Source of the DNA: Luteococcus sp038433155
GTDB lineage: Bacteria > Actinomycetota > Actinomycetes > Propionibacteriales > Propionibacteriaceae
DNA: 64,000 nt
Reading direction: 5' to 3'
Assembly: GCF_038433155.1 (NCBI RefSeq)
Contig: NZ_JBCDMW010000023.1
Coordinates: 93,614-157,613 of the forward strand
Made by a program: the position numbers and the translations under genes. The notes beneath the pieces are model-generated. The model searched no databases. It was not told the origin of the DNA and saw only the letters and a program-made list of their open reading frames with translations. Below, piece by piece: positions 49,419 to 58,840 of this stretch (positions within the stretch are counted from its first letter, which is position 1; every line of letters starts with the position of its first letter).

Positions 49419-51541
49419 TGTTGCTCTCCCGCTTCGAACTGCGTCGCTTCCGCGGCCTGCTGCCCAAGCTGGCGTTGATCTTCGCCACCCTGGTGCCGGT
49501 GATCTACGGCTCCATCTACCTGGCCGCCAACTGGGACCCCTATGGCCGGCTGCAGGACCTGCCGGTGGCGGTGGTGAACGAGGACCAGCCGGTCACCTAC
49601 AACAAGCAGCAGGTGCACGCGGGCCAGGACTTCACCGACAATGTGGTCTCCGGCAAGGATTTCGACTGGCATGTCACCGATGCCGCGGACGCCGAGGAGG
49701 GCCTGCGGGAGGGCCGCTACTACCTGACGGTTCGGGTGCCGAAGGACTTCTCCGCCAACCTGGTCAGCGCCTCGAGCGCCACCCCCAAGCGGGCCGAGAT
49801 CACCATGCATCGCAATGATGCCAATGGCTTCGTGATCGGCTCGGTCACCGGCCAGGCCCAGAACAAGATCGAGCAGGCGGTCAACGAGACGGCCGTCGAG
49901 GCCTATTTCGAGGCCGTCTTCGCCAATCTGGACAAGATCCGGCAGGGGATGATCGACGCCCGGGACGGCTCGGCCAAGCTGACCAAGGGACTCACCGATG
50001 CCAAGAGTGGCTCGGCCCAGCTGGCCACCGGCACGACGGAGGCCCACAGCGCCACCACCAAGCTGGCCACCGGCGCCAACACCCTTGACCAGGCCTTCCC
50101 CAAGCTGGAGAAGGGCGCCGGTGATCTGCAGTCCGGCCTGGGCGAGCTGGGGACCGGCTCCCTCAAGCTCTACAACGGCGCCAGCCAGGTGGCGGGCGGA
50201 ACCCAGCAACTGGAGGACACCGTCGTGCCAGTGCTGGACAGGGCCGCAAAGCTGCAGGGCCAGGTGAAACAGGATTCGGCCACCATCAACACCGACATCC
50301 AGGCCATCAGCTCCGACGTCACCGGCACCACCGATTCCGTCGGCAACAAGCTGGACCAGGCGGAGGAAGCCCTGGCCACCGTCGGCCAGCTGCCCGAGGT
50401 GGCTGACACGGAGGCCTACAAGAAGGCGCAGACCAGACTGGACGAGGCCCAGGCCCGCAATGCCAAGGTGGCCACCGCCGCCACCCGGGCGTCCACCCGC
50501 TCCGCCGCGCTCAACCAGCGGGTGCAGGACGCCAATGCCGCCAAGGACCTGGGCAATGCCTCGGCCAAGCTGAAGCAGCTCAACAGCGGCGCCCAGCAGG
50601 TCGCCACCGGCGCCAGCAGCCTTCACAAGGGCATTGACCAGGCCACCGAGGGGGCCGGCACCCTGAGCGCGGGAATCACCAAGGCCGGTGGCGGCGTCAG
50701 CCAGCTGAACACCGGCCTGGGCCAGCTCGACGGGGGCATGGCCAAGCTGGACACCAACATGACCAAGCTGGACCAGGGCCTGGGCCAGCTGAAGTCCGGC
50801 TCCGAGCAGCTCACCAAGGGCCTGACCGACGGGGTGAAGCAGATCCCGGCGCTGAGCAAGAGCCAGGCCCAGGGCGCGGCGCAGGTGCTCTCCGCCCCGG
50901 CCGACGTGCACACCCTGGTGGAGAACCCGGCCCACGTCTACGGCCGGGGCCTGGCGCCGCTGTTCCTGTCCATCGCCATGTGGGTCTTCGGCATCTCCGG
51001 CTTCCTGGTGATGCGGCCCATCTCCGGCCGGCTGCTGTCCGGGCGGATGAATCCGGCCCACCTCACCCTGAGCGCCTATCTCCCCTTCGGGACGGTGGCC
51101 GCAGCCGGCGCGTTCATCATGCTGGCGACGGTGTGGATCGCGCTCGGCCTCGATCCTCTGCACGGGATCGCGGCCGTGGGGCTCACCCTGCTGGTGGCGG
51201 TGGTCTTCTCCATGATCGCGCACTTGCTGCGGATGGCCCTGGGGCTGCCCGGCTCGGCGCTGCTGTTGGTCTGGCTGATCCTGCAGTTGGCCTCGACGGG
51301 TGGCACCTACCCGGCCGCGGTACTGCCGCCCTTCTTCCGCTGGATCAGCCCGTTCATGCCCATCACCTACTCCATCGACGCCTTCCGCGTGGTGATCTCG
51401 GGCGGGTTGTGGAGTCACTTCACGCGGGACGTGATCGTGCTGGCGGTGATCGGGGGGACCACCTTCCTGCTGGATGTGGTGGCCGTCGGCGCCCGGCAGC
51501 GGTTCACCATGAGTGACCTGCATCCGCCGCTGCGGCACTGA
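49418..51541 (+). CDS. YhgE/Pip family membrane protein
   Basis: A 707-aa protein of the phage-infection-protein/ABC-2 family related to type VII secretion EsaA. One N-terminal helix (residues 16-38) is followed by a large external region (about 40-510). This region is rich in repeated coil patterns such as GSAQLATGTTEAHSATTKLA and GLGQLDGGMAKLDTNMTKL. The C-terminal membrane domain (about 515-690) has 5-6 helices. It is probably an exporter or a surface scaffold working with the preceding degenerate ATPase. No WXG100 or other type VII gene is present here. Confidence 0.9.
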   Translation: MLLSRFELRRFRGLLPKLALIFATLVPVIYGSIYLAANWDPYGRLQDLPVAVVNEDQPVTYNKQQVHAGQDFTDNVVSGKDFDWHVTDAADAEEGLREGRYYLTVRVPKDFSANLVSASSATPKRAEITMHRNDANGFVIGSVTGQAQNKIEQAVNETAVEAYFEAVFANLDKIRQGMIDARDGSAKLTKGLTDAKSGSAQLATGTTEAHSATTKLATGANTLDQAFPKLEKGAGDLQSGLGELGTGSLKLYNGASQVAGGTQQLEDTVVPVLDRAAKLQGQVKQDSATINTDIQAISSDVTGTTDSVGNKLDQAEEALATVGQLPEVADTEAYKKAQTRLDEAQARNAKVATAATRASTRSAALNQRVQDANAAKDLGNASAKLKQLNSGAQQVATGASSLHKGIDQATEGAGTLSAGITKAGGGVSQLNTGLGQLDGGMAKLDTNMTKLDQGLGQLKSGSEQLTKGLTDGVKQIPALSKSQAQGAAQVLSAPADVHTLVENPAHVYGRGLAPLFLSIAMWVFGISGFLVMRPISGRLLSGRMNPAHLTLSAYLPFGTVAAAGAFIMLATVWIALGLDPLHGIAAVGLTLLVAVVFSMIAHLLRMALGLPGSALLLVWLILQLASTGGTYPAAVLPPFFRWISPFMPITYSIDAFRVVISGGLWSHFTRDVIVLAVIGGTTFLLDVVAVGARQRFTMSDLHPPLRH

Positions 51542-51564
51542 GCGGGGAAGCGCGGAACCCTGTC

Positions 51565-51591
51565 TTGCATTGTTGACGATTCAACTATATC
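51565..51591 (+). promoter_or_regulatory. Promoter and MarR-type palindrome of doxX
   Basis: GTTGA-CGAT-TCAAC (51572-51585) is a perfect dyad, lying between TTGCAT (51565) and TATATC (51586), a possible -35/-10 pair with a 15-bp spacer. The dyad resembles MarR-family operators that control many doxX genes. No marR gene is adjacent. Confidence 0.45.
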
Positions 51592-51643
51592 GTGGTGGGC
51601 GCCTCGCAGAAGCCGGGGCTTGCCCACGCACGAAGGAACTCCC

Positions 51644-52144
51644 ATGCGCCACCTGCTCACCCCGCCCCACCTCGTCCGTGACCTGGCCCTGTTGGTCACC
51701 CGCCTGCTGCTGGGCGTCATCCTGATGGCCCACGGCTGGCAGAAGTTCTCCACCTGGGGCCTGTCCGGCACCGCCGGCACCTTCAAGCAGATGGGGGTTC
51801 CCGCTCCCCAGCTGTCCGCGGCCTTCGCCGCCGTCGTCGAGCTGGTGGGTGGCGCCGCCCTGATCCTGGGCATCGCCACGCCCGTCGTCGCCCTGCTGGC
51901 CGCGCTCAACATGTTCGGCGCCTACTTGTTTGCCCACACCGGCTCCGGGATCTTCGTCAAGGAGGGCGGCTGGGAGCTGGTGGGCGCCATCGGCGCCGCG
52001 GCCCTGACCCTGGTGGGTGCCGGCGCCGGCCGGTTCAGCATCGACGGCCTGCTGGGCCGCGGGCGGACCGCCACCAACGACGCTCGCCAGCCCGCGGCGG
52101 CGCACGGTGCCACCGCCCGAGACGAGGACCTGGTCACCCGCTGA
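51644..52144 (+). CDS. DoxX family membrane protein
   Basis: A 166-aa protein with four helices. The family entry is LLLGVILMAHGWQKFSTWG, followed by a middle GGAALILGIATPVVALLAALNM and a hydrophilic tail of about 30 residues. DoxX-like proteins are linked to quinone, thiol or redox stress; the exact role here is unknown. The ATG at 51644 has GAAGGA upstream; an earlier in-frame ATG lacks one. Confidence 0.9.
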   Translation: MRHLLTPPHLVRDLALLVTRLLLGVILMAHGWQKFSTWGLSGTAGTFKQMGVPAPQLSAAFAAVVELVGGAALILGIATPVVALLAALNMFGAYLFAHTGSGIFVKEGGWELVGAIGAAALTLVGAGAGRFSIDGLLGRGRTATNDARQPAAAHGATARDEDLVTR

Positions 52145-52188
52145 CCCACCCATCACTCGCGGCCCGTCACCCGCGGCCGCCACACCCG

Positions 52189-52217
52189 GCCCCGTCGGCA
52201 TACCTCGCCGGCGGGGC
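52189..52217 (+). terminator. Terminator of doxX
   Basis: GCCCCGTCGGC pairs with GCCGGCGGGGC (one T.G), with a 7-nt loop, followed by a short TTTG stretch. The rest of the gap to 52432 shows a small ATCACC/GGTGAT dyad (52236-52255) but no gene. Confidence 0.6.
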
Positions 52218-52432
52218 TGGGCATTTGTTCGTGTCGATCACCGCCTTCGGGGTGATGTCCGACGCGGAACCGACACGTAGCGTTGGCCAGACAGGCATCG
52301 GGCGAGGGTTGGATCCTGAACGTCCCCGGAGGGAAGAACGGCTACTGGCCACCACCGCCCGAACTGGCCCCTTCGGCTGGAAGACTCGCGCCGATACGGG
52401 TTCCAACCCACCATCCCCTCCAAGTAGGTCTC

Positions 52433-54664
52433 GTGTCCCGCTCTCCCGTCTTCACCGTGGCAACCCGCACCTCGTCGGGCGCTTCGTCGATGCGTGAGGC
52501 AGTGGTGCAGGGGCTGCGGTTCACCGGGCTGCTCTCCTGGCTGGTGGTCACCTTCGTGGCCCTGGTGCCCACTTTCGACGACGTGCCAATGCGGGAATTC
52601 CTGCCCGGCCTAGTATTGCTGGGGATCAGCAATACCCTCACCCTGCTCGGCCTGCTGCTGGACGTGCGTCGTCCCCTGCTGGTCCGCACCGCCGGCTTCA
52701 GCCTGCTGGGGGCCGGACTGCTGCTGGCCCCCGAGCGGCACCTGTTCAGCCCCGCCAACCAGTGGGCACCCGGCTTCTGGGCCCTGCCGATGCTGGCCTG
52801 GGCGCTGATGGTCCTGCACCGGTGCAGCTACCTGCGAATCGCCGTCGTCTGGGCCCCGCTGCTGACCGTGGTGGACGTCGCGATCCAACTCTTCAATGAC
52901 CAGCCGATCACCCGGCTGGCCCTGAGCCCCGCGGTCTGGATCGCGCCGCCGCTGCTCGCCGTCGCCCTGTTCGGTGACGCCCTGCTCCGGCTGGCCGAGC
53001 GCGCCGACCACCTGACCGGCCAGCGACGCGAGGCGCAACGGGAGCAGGACCAGGAGAGTCTGCGGCGCGAGCTCACCGTCGAGAACGACCGGATGATGCA
53101 TGACCACGTGTTGCACGCGCTGCACGCGCTGGGCCGCGGCGCGGGCCAGGTCTCGCCCAACCTGCTGGTCTCCGAGTGCCAGACCGCGGTGCAGGCCATC
53201 GGCCAGGACGGCGACGACCCCATGCTGGACCTGGGGCGCCTGCTCCGCTCCGACCCGGCGCTGGCGGCGGCGGGCGGCCACGTCTTCGGGTCGGCGGAGC
53301 TGGCTCCCCGGCACGTGGCCCTGGCCATGCAGGCCGCCACCCACGAGGCACTGGACAATGTGGCGCGGCACGCCCGCGCCACCCGGTGTGATGTCCGGCT
53401 GGGCCAGACCGACGGGCGCTGGGTGATCCGGGTCCGCGACGACGGGATTGGCTTCGTTCCCGGCCAGCGCCCCACCGGCACGGGCCTGCAGTGGGCCGTG
53501 TCCGAGCGCATGGACCGGGTTGGTGGGGCCGCCGAGATCGACTCCCAGCCGGGACGGGGGACGCAGGTCACCCTCACTTGGCCACGGGCCGCGACGGCCG
53601 GGGAGGAGGCCCTGGCCGACACCGCCCGCGAGGACGTCCGCCGTTTGCTCTCTCTCACCGCATGGCCGGGACTGGCGACCGGCTTCCTGATGACGGCGCT
53701 GATGGCGCCCGCACTGAGCCGCCCGTTGTTGGCCACCTGGGTCTGTCTGGGCGTCCTGATGGCCGGTTTCGGCGCCGCCTCCTGGCTGCGCCGCCACCCG
53801 CTGTCCCGCCCAGCCGGACTGCTCCTGCTGCTGGCGGCGGTGGCGGGCTGGCTGGTGAACCTCTGGCTGGCCCCCGACGCACTGCCCAGCACAGACCTGC
53901 TGTGGATGGCCTGGGCTTGTTCGGCCCTGCTGCACCTGGTGGTGCTCCAGGTGCCGGCCGGGCAGGGCCTCATGATCGCGCTCGGCTGGCTGGGCGTCCA
54001 GCTGGGCGGCGCGCTGTGGCGCTTCGGGCTGCACGGCCCCTGGTCGATGCTGCTGCCCGCGGTGCTCACCGGCTCCGGCCAGGTATTCCTGGTGCTGGTG
54101 GGGCTGTCGGTGGCGCGGCGGCTGGCCCGCGACCACGCCTTCCAGGCCTCCCGAACCGAACAGACCCGGATTGCCACTGCCCAGCTCCAGCTGGCCCACC
54201 ACCGTGAGCAGTTCTGGTCCCGCCGCGCCACCGACGAAGCCCTTCCCCTGTTGGAGGACGTGGCGAGCGGCCGGGTGCGGCCGGATGATCCCCAGGTGAT
54301 CCAGCGGGCGCAGCGGCTGACCGTCGAGCTGCGTGAGGACCTCCTGCTGGGGCCCGAGGAGCGGGAGCTGACCGCCGCACTGGCCTCGGCCCGGGATCTG
54401 GGGTGGACGGTGACCTCCACCCTGAAAAAGGAGTCCGGGCGGTCCCTGCGCCATGCGGTGCTGCTGCTGGAGGCCCTGGGGAAGCCCGCCCGGCAGGGTC
54501 AGGCGGTGACGGTGAGCGCCAGGCACGGGCAGGCGGTGGCCGTCGTGCTGGATCCGACGCCCGAGCAGCAGCGGCGGTGGGCCACGACCATGACCGGCCC
54601 GCGGCTGGGCGTTGACAACGACCCGGAGTTCAGCCGGCTGCGGGTGACGTCACTGGCCGAGTGA
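52433..54664 (+). CDS. Dual-module histidine-kinase-like membrane protein, copy 1
   Basis: A 743-aa protein. The N-terminal membrane block (about 20-190) is followed by a HisKA_3-like region with MMHDHVLHALHALG (His223 and His225) and a GHKL ATPase (N-box HEALDNVARHAR, VRDDGIGF near 334-341, and GTGLQWAVSERMDRVGG). A second membrane block (about 404-560) follows, then a soluble region with QFWSRRATDEALPLLEDVA and LREDLLLGPEERELTAALA, which looks like a degenerate second kinase module. It is a paralogue of the protein at 56458. No response regulator is adjacent. The GTG at 52433 is chosen for AGTAGG upstream; ATG 52490 is an alternative. Confidence 0.82.
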   Translation: MSRSPVFTVATRTSSGASSMREAVVQGLRFTGLLSWLVVTFVALVPTFDDVPMREFLPGLVLLGISNTLTLLGLLLDVRRPLLVRTAGFSLLGAGLLLAPERHLFSPANQWAPGFWALPMLAWALMVLHRCSYLRIAVVWAPLLTVVDVAIQLFNDQPITRLALSPAVWIAPPLLAVALFGDALLRLAERADHLTGQRREAQREQDQESLRRELTVENDRMMHDHVLHALHALGRGAGQVSPNLLVSECQTAVQAIGQDGDDPMLDLGRLLRSDPALAAAGGHVFGSAELAPRHVALAMQAATHEALDNVARHARATRCDVRLGQTDGRWVIRVRDDGIGFVPGQRPTGTGLQWAVSERMDRVGGAAEIDSQPGRGTQVTLTWPRAATAGEEALADTAREDVRRLLSLTAWPGLATGFLMTALMAPALSRPLLATWVCLGVLMAGFGAASWLRRHPLSRPAGLLLLLAAVAGWLVNLWLAPDALPSTDLLWMAWACSALLHLVVLQVPAGQGLMIALGWLGVQLGGALWRFGLHGPWSMLLPAVLTGSGQVFLVLVGLSVARRLARDHAFQASRTEQTRIATAQLQLAHHREQFWSRRATDEALPLLEDVASGRVRPDDPQVIQRAQRLTVELREDLLLGPEERELTAALASARDLGWTVTSTLKKESGRSLRHAVLLLEALGKPARQGQAVTVSARHGQAVAVVLDPTPEQQRRWATTMTGPRLGVDNDPEFSRLRVTSLAE

Positions 54665-54851
54665 GCCACGCCGAGTGAGTCACGCCAAGTGGGCCAGGCA
54701 CCGGACAGCGGTTGGCGGCAGGCGGCCCGGCCGACGCAACGTCGGGCCGGTCGGGCCTGGACCCACCCTAGGCGCACGAACCAGCTGACCGCCCACTGCC
54801 CACCAGGCGAGCAGGGCCGTCCAGATGGCGGCCGGGGCCCCTCGACTACGG

Positions 54852-56120
54852 TCAGGCCTGGGACGAACCCGTGAACCGGTAGACCACCGGCTGGAAGTCC
54901 TCCTCGTGGCAGTCCAGCGTGACGACGGTCAGGATGCCGTGCGAACCCTCCGCGATGCTGCCCTGCTCGAACTCGACGTCGCTGAGCACCCCCAGGACGC
55001 AGTCCCCCTGGTGCTCCCGGATGAAGTCCACCTCCTCGGCGCGCAGCAGCACCGGCCGACCGACCGTCTCCGTGCCCTTGGCGAAGAGGTAGCTCTGCTC
55101 ATCACCCTTGAAGGCGACGGCGAAGAAGGGCCGGTCCTCATTGGCCCGGGCCACCTCCCAGCCGTCCTCCTCGAAACTGGCGGCCAGCTGCTCCTTGGCC
55201 TCGGAATTCAGCACCCGGCGACGGGCATCGTCCAGGTCCCAGCCGGCCTCGCGCGGCGCGGCGGCCGGCTTCTCATTGCCGGTGTGCCGGCCCCAGAGCC
55301 GATCCATCTCCTCGGCCATGGGCTGGTGCAGCTCGACGCCGCTCTTCTGCGGATTCCAGCCGTAGCCGGGCACGTCGCGCCGCAGCACCTCCGGGCCGAT
55401 TGCCTCGTCGGCGTCCAGCACCAGATCCCAGTCGATGTCCACATAGTTGGCGGTGCGCGCCGGGTCATCCCAGTGTTCGCCCGAATAGATCCGGCTGGAG
55501 ACCACACCGGCCCCACGCACGCCGCGGGGCTCGCCCTCGCAGCGTTCCAACAGGTAGACCCGGTCACCCGGCTCGATTCCCTGCCGACGGCCACCGCAGC
55601 TCCAGCACTCCCGGACCGTGGCCCCCGCGGCGGTTCGGTTGATCAGCTCCCGCTCGTCGTCGGGCGTCCAGAACCACTGCTTGGTGTCATGCGTGATGAG
55701 GAAGGTGCGCCGGGTGCGTTCCTGCGGGGCATAACGCTCCGCAGCGATCATCGCGTCCTGCTCGGCAGTGTCCAGCAGGCTGACGCCCGCTGCGCCGACC
55801 TCCACGGCCCGCCCCACCAGCGCATCCCGCACCGGGTCCCCGCGGTGCAGCAGCCGGCCCAGCAGCGCCTGGACCACGCGCCCGTCCTGCTCGACGTTCT
55901 CGACGCCCTCCAGCTCCGCCACCAGACGAATGGTGCCGTCGTGGCTGAAGGTGGCGAACTGTTCCTGCGCGGCCTGCTCCGGCAACGGCCAAGCGCCCCG
56001 ATTGGCATTCCACAACTGCTCGTCGCTGACCTTGGGATCAAAGCCGACGAAACTCCGCGGGATGGGCTGGTTGTACGGGTCAACATCCTGGCGAGGGCCG
56101 AGGTTGATGTTGATGGCCAC
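54852..56120 (-). CDS. EVE/PUA-like and DUF3883-like domain protein
   Basis: A 422-aa protein. Residues of about 1-135 are of unknown type (MAININLGPRQDVDPYNQP onward). Residues of about 140-280 resemble an EVE/PUA-type reader domain: TFLITHDTKQWFWTPDDE, a CWSCGG pair, IEPGDRVYLLERC and GVRGAGVVSS. The last 120 residues resemble DUF3883 (SYLFAKGTETVGRPVLLRAE then EVDFIREHQ), though the usual E-x-K of that nuclease-like fold is not obvious. EVE domains can recognise modified bases, and DUF3883 occurs in restriction and stress proteins, so a DNA-sensing or defence role is possible. It is transcribed against both flanking kinase genes. GGAGGAGAATTC precedes the ATG. Confidence 0.72.
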   Translation of the reverse strand: MAININLGPRQDVDPYNQPIPRSFVGFDPKVSDEQLWNANRGAWPLPEQAAQEQFATFSHDGTIRLVAELEGVENVEQDGRVVQALLGRLLHRGDPVRDALVGRAVEVGAAGVSLLDTAEQDAMIAAERYAPQERTRRTFLITHDTKQWFWTPDDERELINRTAAGATVRECWSCGGRRQGIEPGDRVYLLERCEGEPRGVRGAGVVSSRIYSGEHWDDPARTANYVDIDWDLVLDADEAIGPEVLRRDVPGYGWNPQKSGVELHQPMAEEMDRLWGRHTGNEKPAAAPREAGWDLDDARRRVLNSEAKEQLAASFEEDGWEVARANEDRPFFAVAFKGDEQSYLFAKGTETVGRPVLLRAEEVDFIREHQGDCVLGVLSDVEFEQGSIAEGSHGILTVVTLDCHEEDFQPVVYRFTGSSQA

Positions 56121-56457
56121 TGAATTCTCCTCCTGCGGTTGGTTGTGTCAGCGGGGGCTCACCCGCCGCCATGCTGGGGAGGGTACCCCTTGGGGTGGGG
56201 CCGACAACAGGAAACGGGACCGCGTACGCCAACAGCAGAAGCGGCCTGCGCCCGGCCCCGAATGGTCCATGCGCTGAGACATGCCGATGAGTCGTCGACG
56301 GGGGGACAGGGCGCAGGTCCCACCCCTCAGCTGACCGAGGGCCAACCCGGCCTCGTTCTGGCTGCGGCTTTGCTGCAGGAGGCGAGCCGCCAGCACTCCC
56401 GGGGCGCGGGCGCTGTCACAATTGGACAGCCCCACTGGCCTGACAGGAATCCACCCC

Positions 56458-58680
56458 GTGCCCCTCACGCAGTATCTTGCGGAAGACCCCGGCGTCAGCA
56501 AGACGTCGAGCAGTGCGCTGCGCGCGCTCGGGTTAACCCAGCTGCTGCTGGTGCTGAGCACGGAGACCCTTTCCTTCGTCATCGACGGGTGGAGCGCGGC
56601 GCCCGGCGCCCGCTTCGGCCTGGCCTGCCTGCTGCTCAGCCAGGTACTGGCCGGTCTGGCCCTGCTGCTGCGTCGGGAGAAGATGTGGCACGCCTGGCTG
56701 CTCTACGCCCTGCTGGCCGTGGGAATCGGCGACGCCCTGACCCACCCGGGCGAGTACGACGTGGTCGGCCTGATGATCCCCGGCTTCTGGCTGGTGCCGC
56801 TGGTGGTGGTGGCGCTGCGCACCCACCGGCGTCGCAAGTACCTGACCTTCGCCGGCATCACCACCGGGTCGATGCTGATCCTGATGGTCCTGCTGACCGG
56901 ATTCCAGAGCTTCACGGCGATGACCGGGTACCTGTGGTTGGTCCTTCCGGTGGCCCAGACCCTGCTCTTCGGGGAGGCGATCATCCAGATCGCCGAGTCA
57001 CGCGATGCCGCCGTCGCCCGCCAGGTGCGCACCGAGCTGCAGCACCAGCAGGAGACAGCGCAGATTGCCGCCCGACGGGAGGCGGCCCGGTTGCTCCATG
57101 ACCATGTCCTGCACGCCTTGCATGCCCTGTCCCGCCCGCCGGCGGGGACGCCGGTCGAGCTGGTGCGCGACGAATGCCGCACCGCCTACCGCACCCTGAC
57201 CGAGCAGACCCCGGCGGGGGACGTGGCCCGGGTGGAGGACCTGCTGAGGGCCGACCCGCTGGTGGCGGAGGCGGGGGCCGTGCTGAGCGGCAACAGTGAG
57301 CCGGTGCCCACCGCCGCAGCGCAGGCGATGGCCGCGGCCGCCCACGAGGCGCTGCGCAATGTGCAGCGCCATGCCCGGGCCACGCGGGTGGGGATCCGGG
57401 TGGCCTCCCTGGCCGGGGTGGTCCGGATGGCGATTGTCGACGACGGCCGAGGTTTCGACCCGGCACGGCGTGCGGTTGACCGGATGGGGGTCGGTCGCTC
57501 CATCCTGCAGCGGCTGGACGACGTCGGCGGCCGCGCGGAGATCACCTCCCAGGAAGGCTCCGGCACCAGGGTGACTCTGGAGTGGCCCCGTCAGGGCGAC
57601 GCCGCCGACAGCTCCCTGTGGTACCACGCGCCCAGCCGCGCCATGCGCCGCCACCTCACCCGCGCGGCCTGGCCGGGGCTCGCATTCTCCGCCGCCCTGT
57701 CCCCCTTCGCGGCGACGCGATCCAGTCATCCCACGCCGCTGCTGTTGCTGTCCGCCTTGGGTCTGGCGCTGGGTTGTGCGGCGGCCGTCGTCCTGTCCCG
57801 CCGGCAGCTGCGCCCCCTGGGCGTACCGCTCCTGCTGATGTCCGCCTGGGGGCTGTGGGCGGTCAACCTGTGGGCCCTTCCCATCCCGCCCGAATACGAC
57901 TACCCGCTGTGGATGGCCTGGCTGGGCTCATCGCTGGTGCACCTGGTGGTGCTCTCCTCCCGGCTCAGCGTCGGCGCCGTGGTCACGGCCCTGTGGGCCG
58001 GCTTCCAGGCGGGCGGCATGTGGCTGCGTTTCCAGAACCCCTGGGCCATCTGGGACCACTCCTTCGTGCTGATCACCGGGGCGGGAGATGTCCTGCTCAC
58101 CCTGTTCGTGCTGGCGGTGACGCAGCACGTCGCCGCGCAGGAGGCACAGGCGGCCGAGCAGGCCTCCCACCGGATGGCGGCCATCGCCCAGATGCAGACC
58201 CAGAGCCAGTTGGACCAGTTCTGGAGCCAGCGGGTCACCCAGGAAGCGCTGCCCCTGCTGCAGTCCGTCGGTCAGGGCGCGATCGATCCGCAGGAGGTGA
58301 TCGTGCGCCAGACCTCCACCCTGTTGGAGGCCCAGCTGCGCGACGAGCTGGTGCTGGGCCCCAGGTACCCCACCCTGGTGGCGGCCCTGGCACGGGCCCG
58401 TGGCGACGGGTGGAAGGTGGTCTCCACCCTGTCCCAGGACGACTCGCCCGAATCCCTGCAGCGGGCCGAGGAGATGGTGCGCCTGCTGGGCGCCCCCGCC
58501 GAACCGGACCAGGCCATCACGATCAGCGCCAACCAGACCCACAGCCTGGCCGTGATCCTGGACGCGTCGGAGCAACAGGGCAACTCCTGGAGCCGACGAC
58601 TGTCCGCCCGGGGCGGCCAGCTGGAGCGGGACCCGGACTTCTTCCGGCTCAGCCTCCCGGTGGAGCCCGCGGAACACTGA
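56458..58680 (+). CDS. Dual-module histidine-kinase-like membrane protein, copy 2
   Basis: A 740-aa paralogue of the protein at 52433 with the same order: a membrane block, LLHDHVLHALHALSRP (His214 and His216), N-box HEALRNVQRHARAT, IVDDGRGFDP (about 326-335), VGRSILQRLDDVGGRAE, a second membrane block (about 400-565), then QFWSQRVTQEALPLLQSVG and LRDELVLGPRYPTLVAALAR. Sequence conservation in both halves suggests that both are needed. No response regulator lies nearby. The GTG at 56458 has AGGA 9 nt upstream; the frame continues upstream to a TTG without support. Confidence 0.82.
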   Translation: MPLTQYLAEDPGVSKTSSSALRALGLTQLLLVLSTETLSFVIDGWSAAPGARFGLACLLLSQVLAGLALLLRREKMWHAWLLYALLAVGIGDALTHPGEYDVVGLMIPGFWLVPLVVVALRTHRRRKYLTFAGITTGSMLILMVLLTGFQSFTAMTGYLWLVLPVAQTLLFGEAIIQIAESRDAAVARQVRTELQHQQETAQIAARREAARLLHDHVLHALHALSRPPAGTPVELVRDECRTAYRTLTEQTPAGDVARVEDLLRADPLVAEAGAVLSGNSEPVPTAAAQAMAAAAHEALRNVQRHARATRVGIRVASLAGVVRMAIVDDGRGFDPARRAVDRMGVGRSILQRLDDVGGRAEITSQEGSGTRVTLEWPRQGDAADSSLWYHAPSRAMRRHLTRAAWPGLAFSAALSPFAATRSSHPTPLLLLSALGLALGCAAAVVLSRRQLRPLGVPLLLMSAWGLWAVNLWALPIPPEYDYPLWMAWLGSSLVHLVVLSSRLSVGAVVTALWAGFQAGGMWLRFQNPWAIWDHSFVLITGAGDVLLTLFVLAVTQHVAAQEAQAAEQASHRMAAIAQMQTQSQLDQFWSQRVTQEALPLLQSVGQGAIDPQEVIVRQTSTLLEAQLRDELVLGPRYPTLVAALARARGDGWKVVSTLSQDDSPESLQRAEEMVRLLGAPAEPDQAITISANQTHSLAVILDASEQQGNSWSRRLSARGGQLERDPDFFRLSLPVEPAEH

Positions 58681-58840
58681 GCCCGGGCTGTGATTGCGGA
58701 CCGTTCTCGGAGTCGCCACCAGGCCCGCACTCCGCGCCAGCCACGTTGGACTTCTGACCCAGTTTGCGCGGCGCCGCGGACCGGTTAATCTCAGAGCACA
58801 CGGGTCGGGGCCGTGCCATCCACGGCATTTGGAGCCCACC

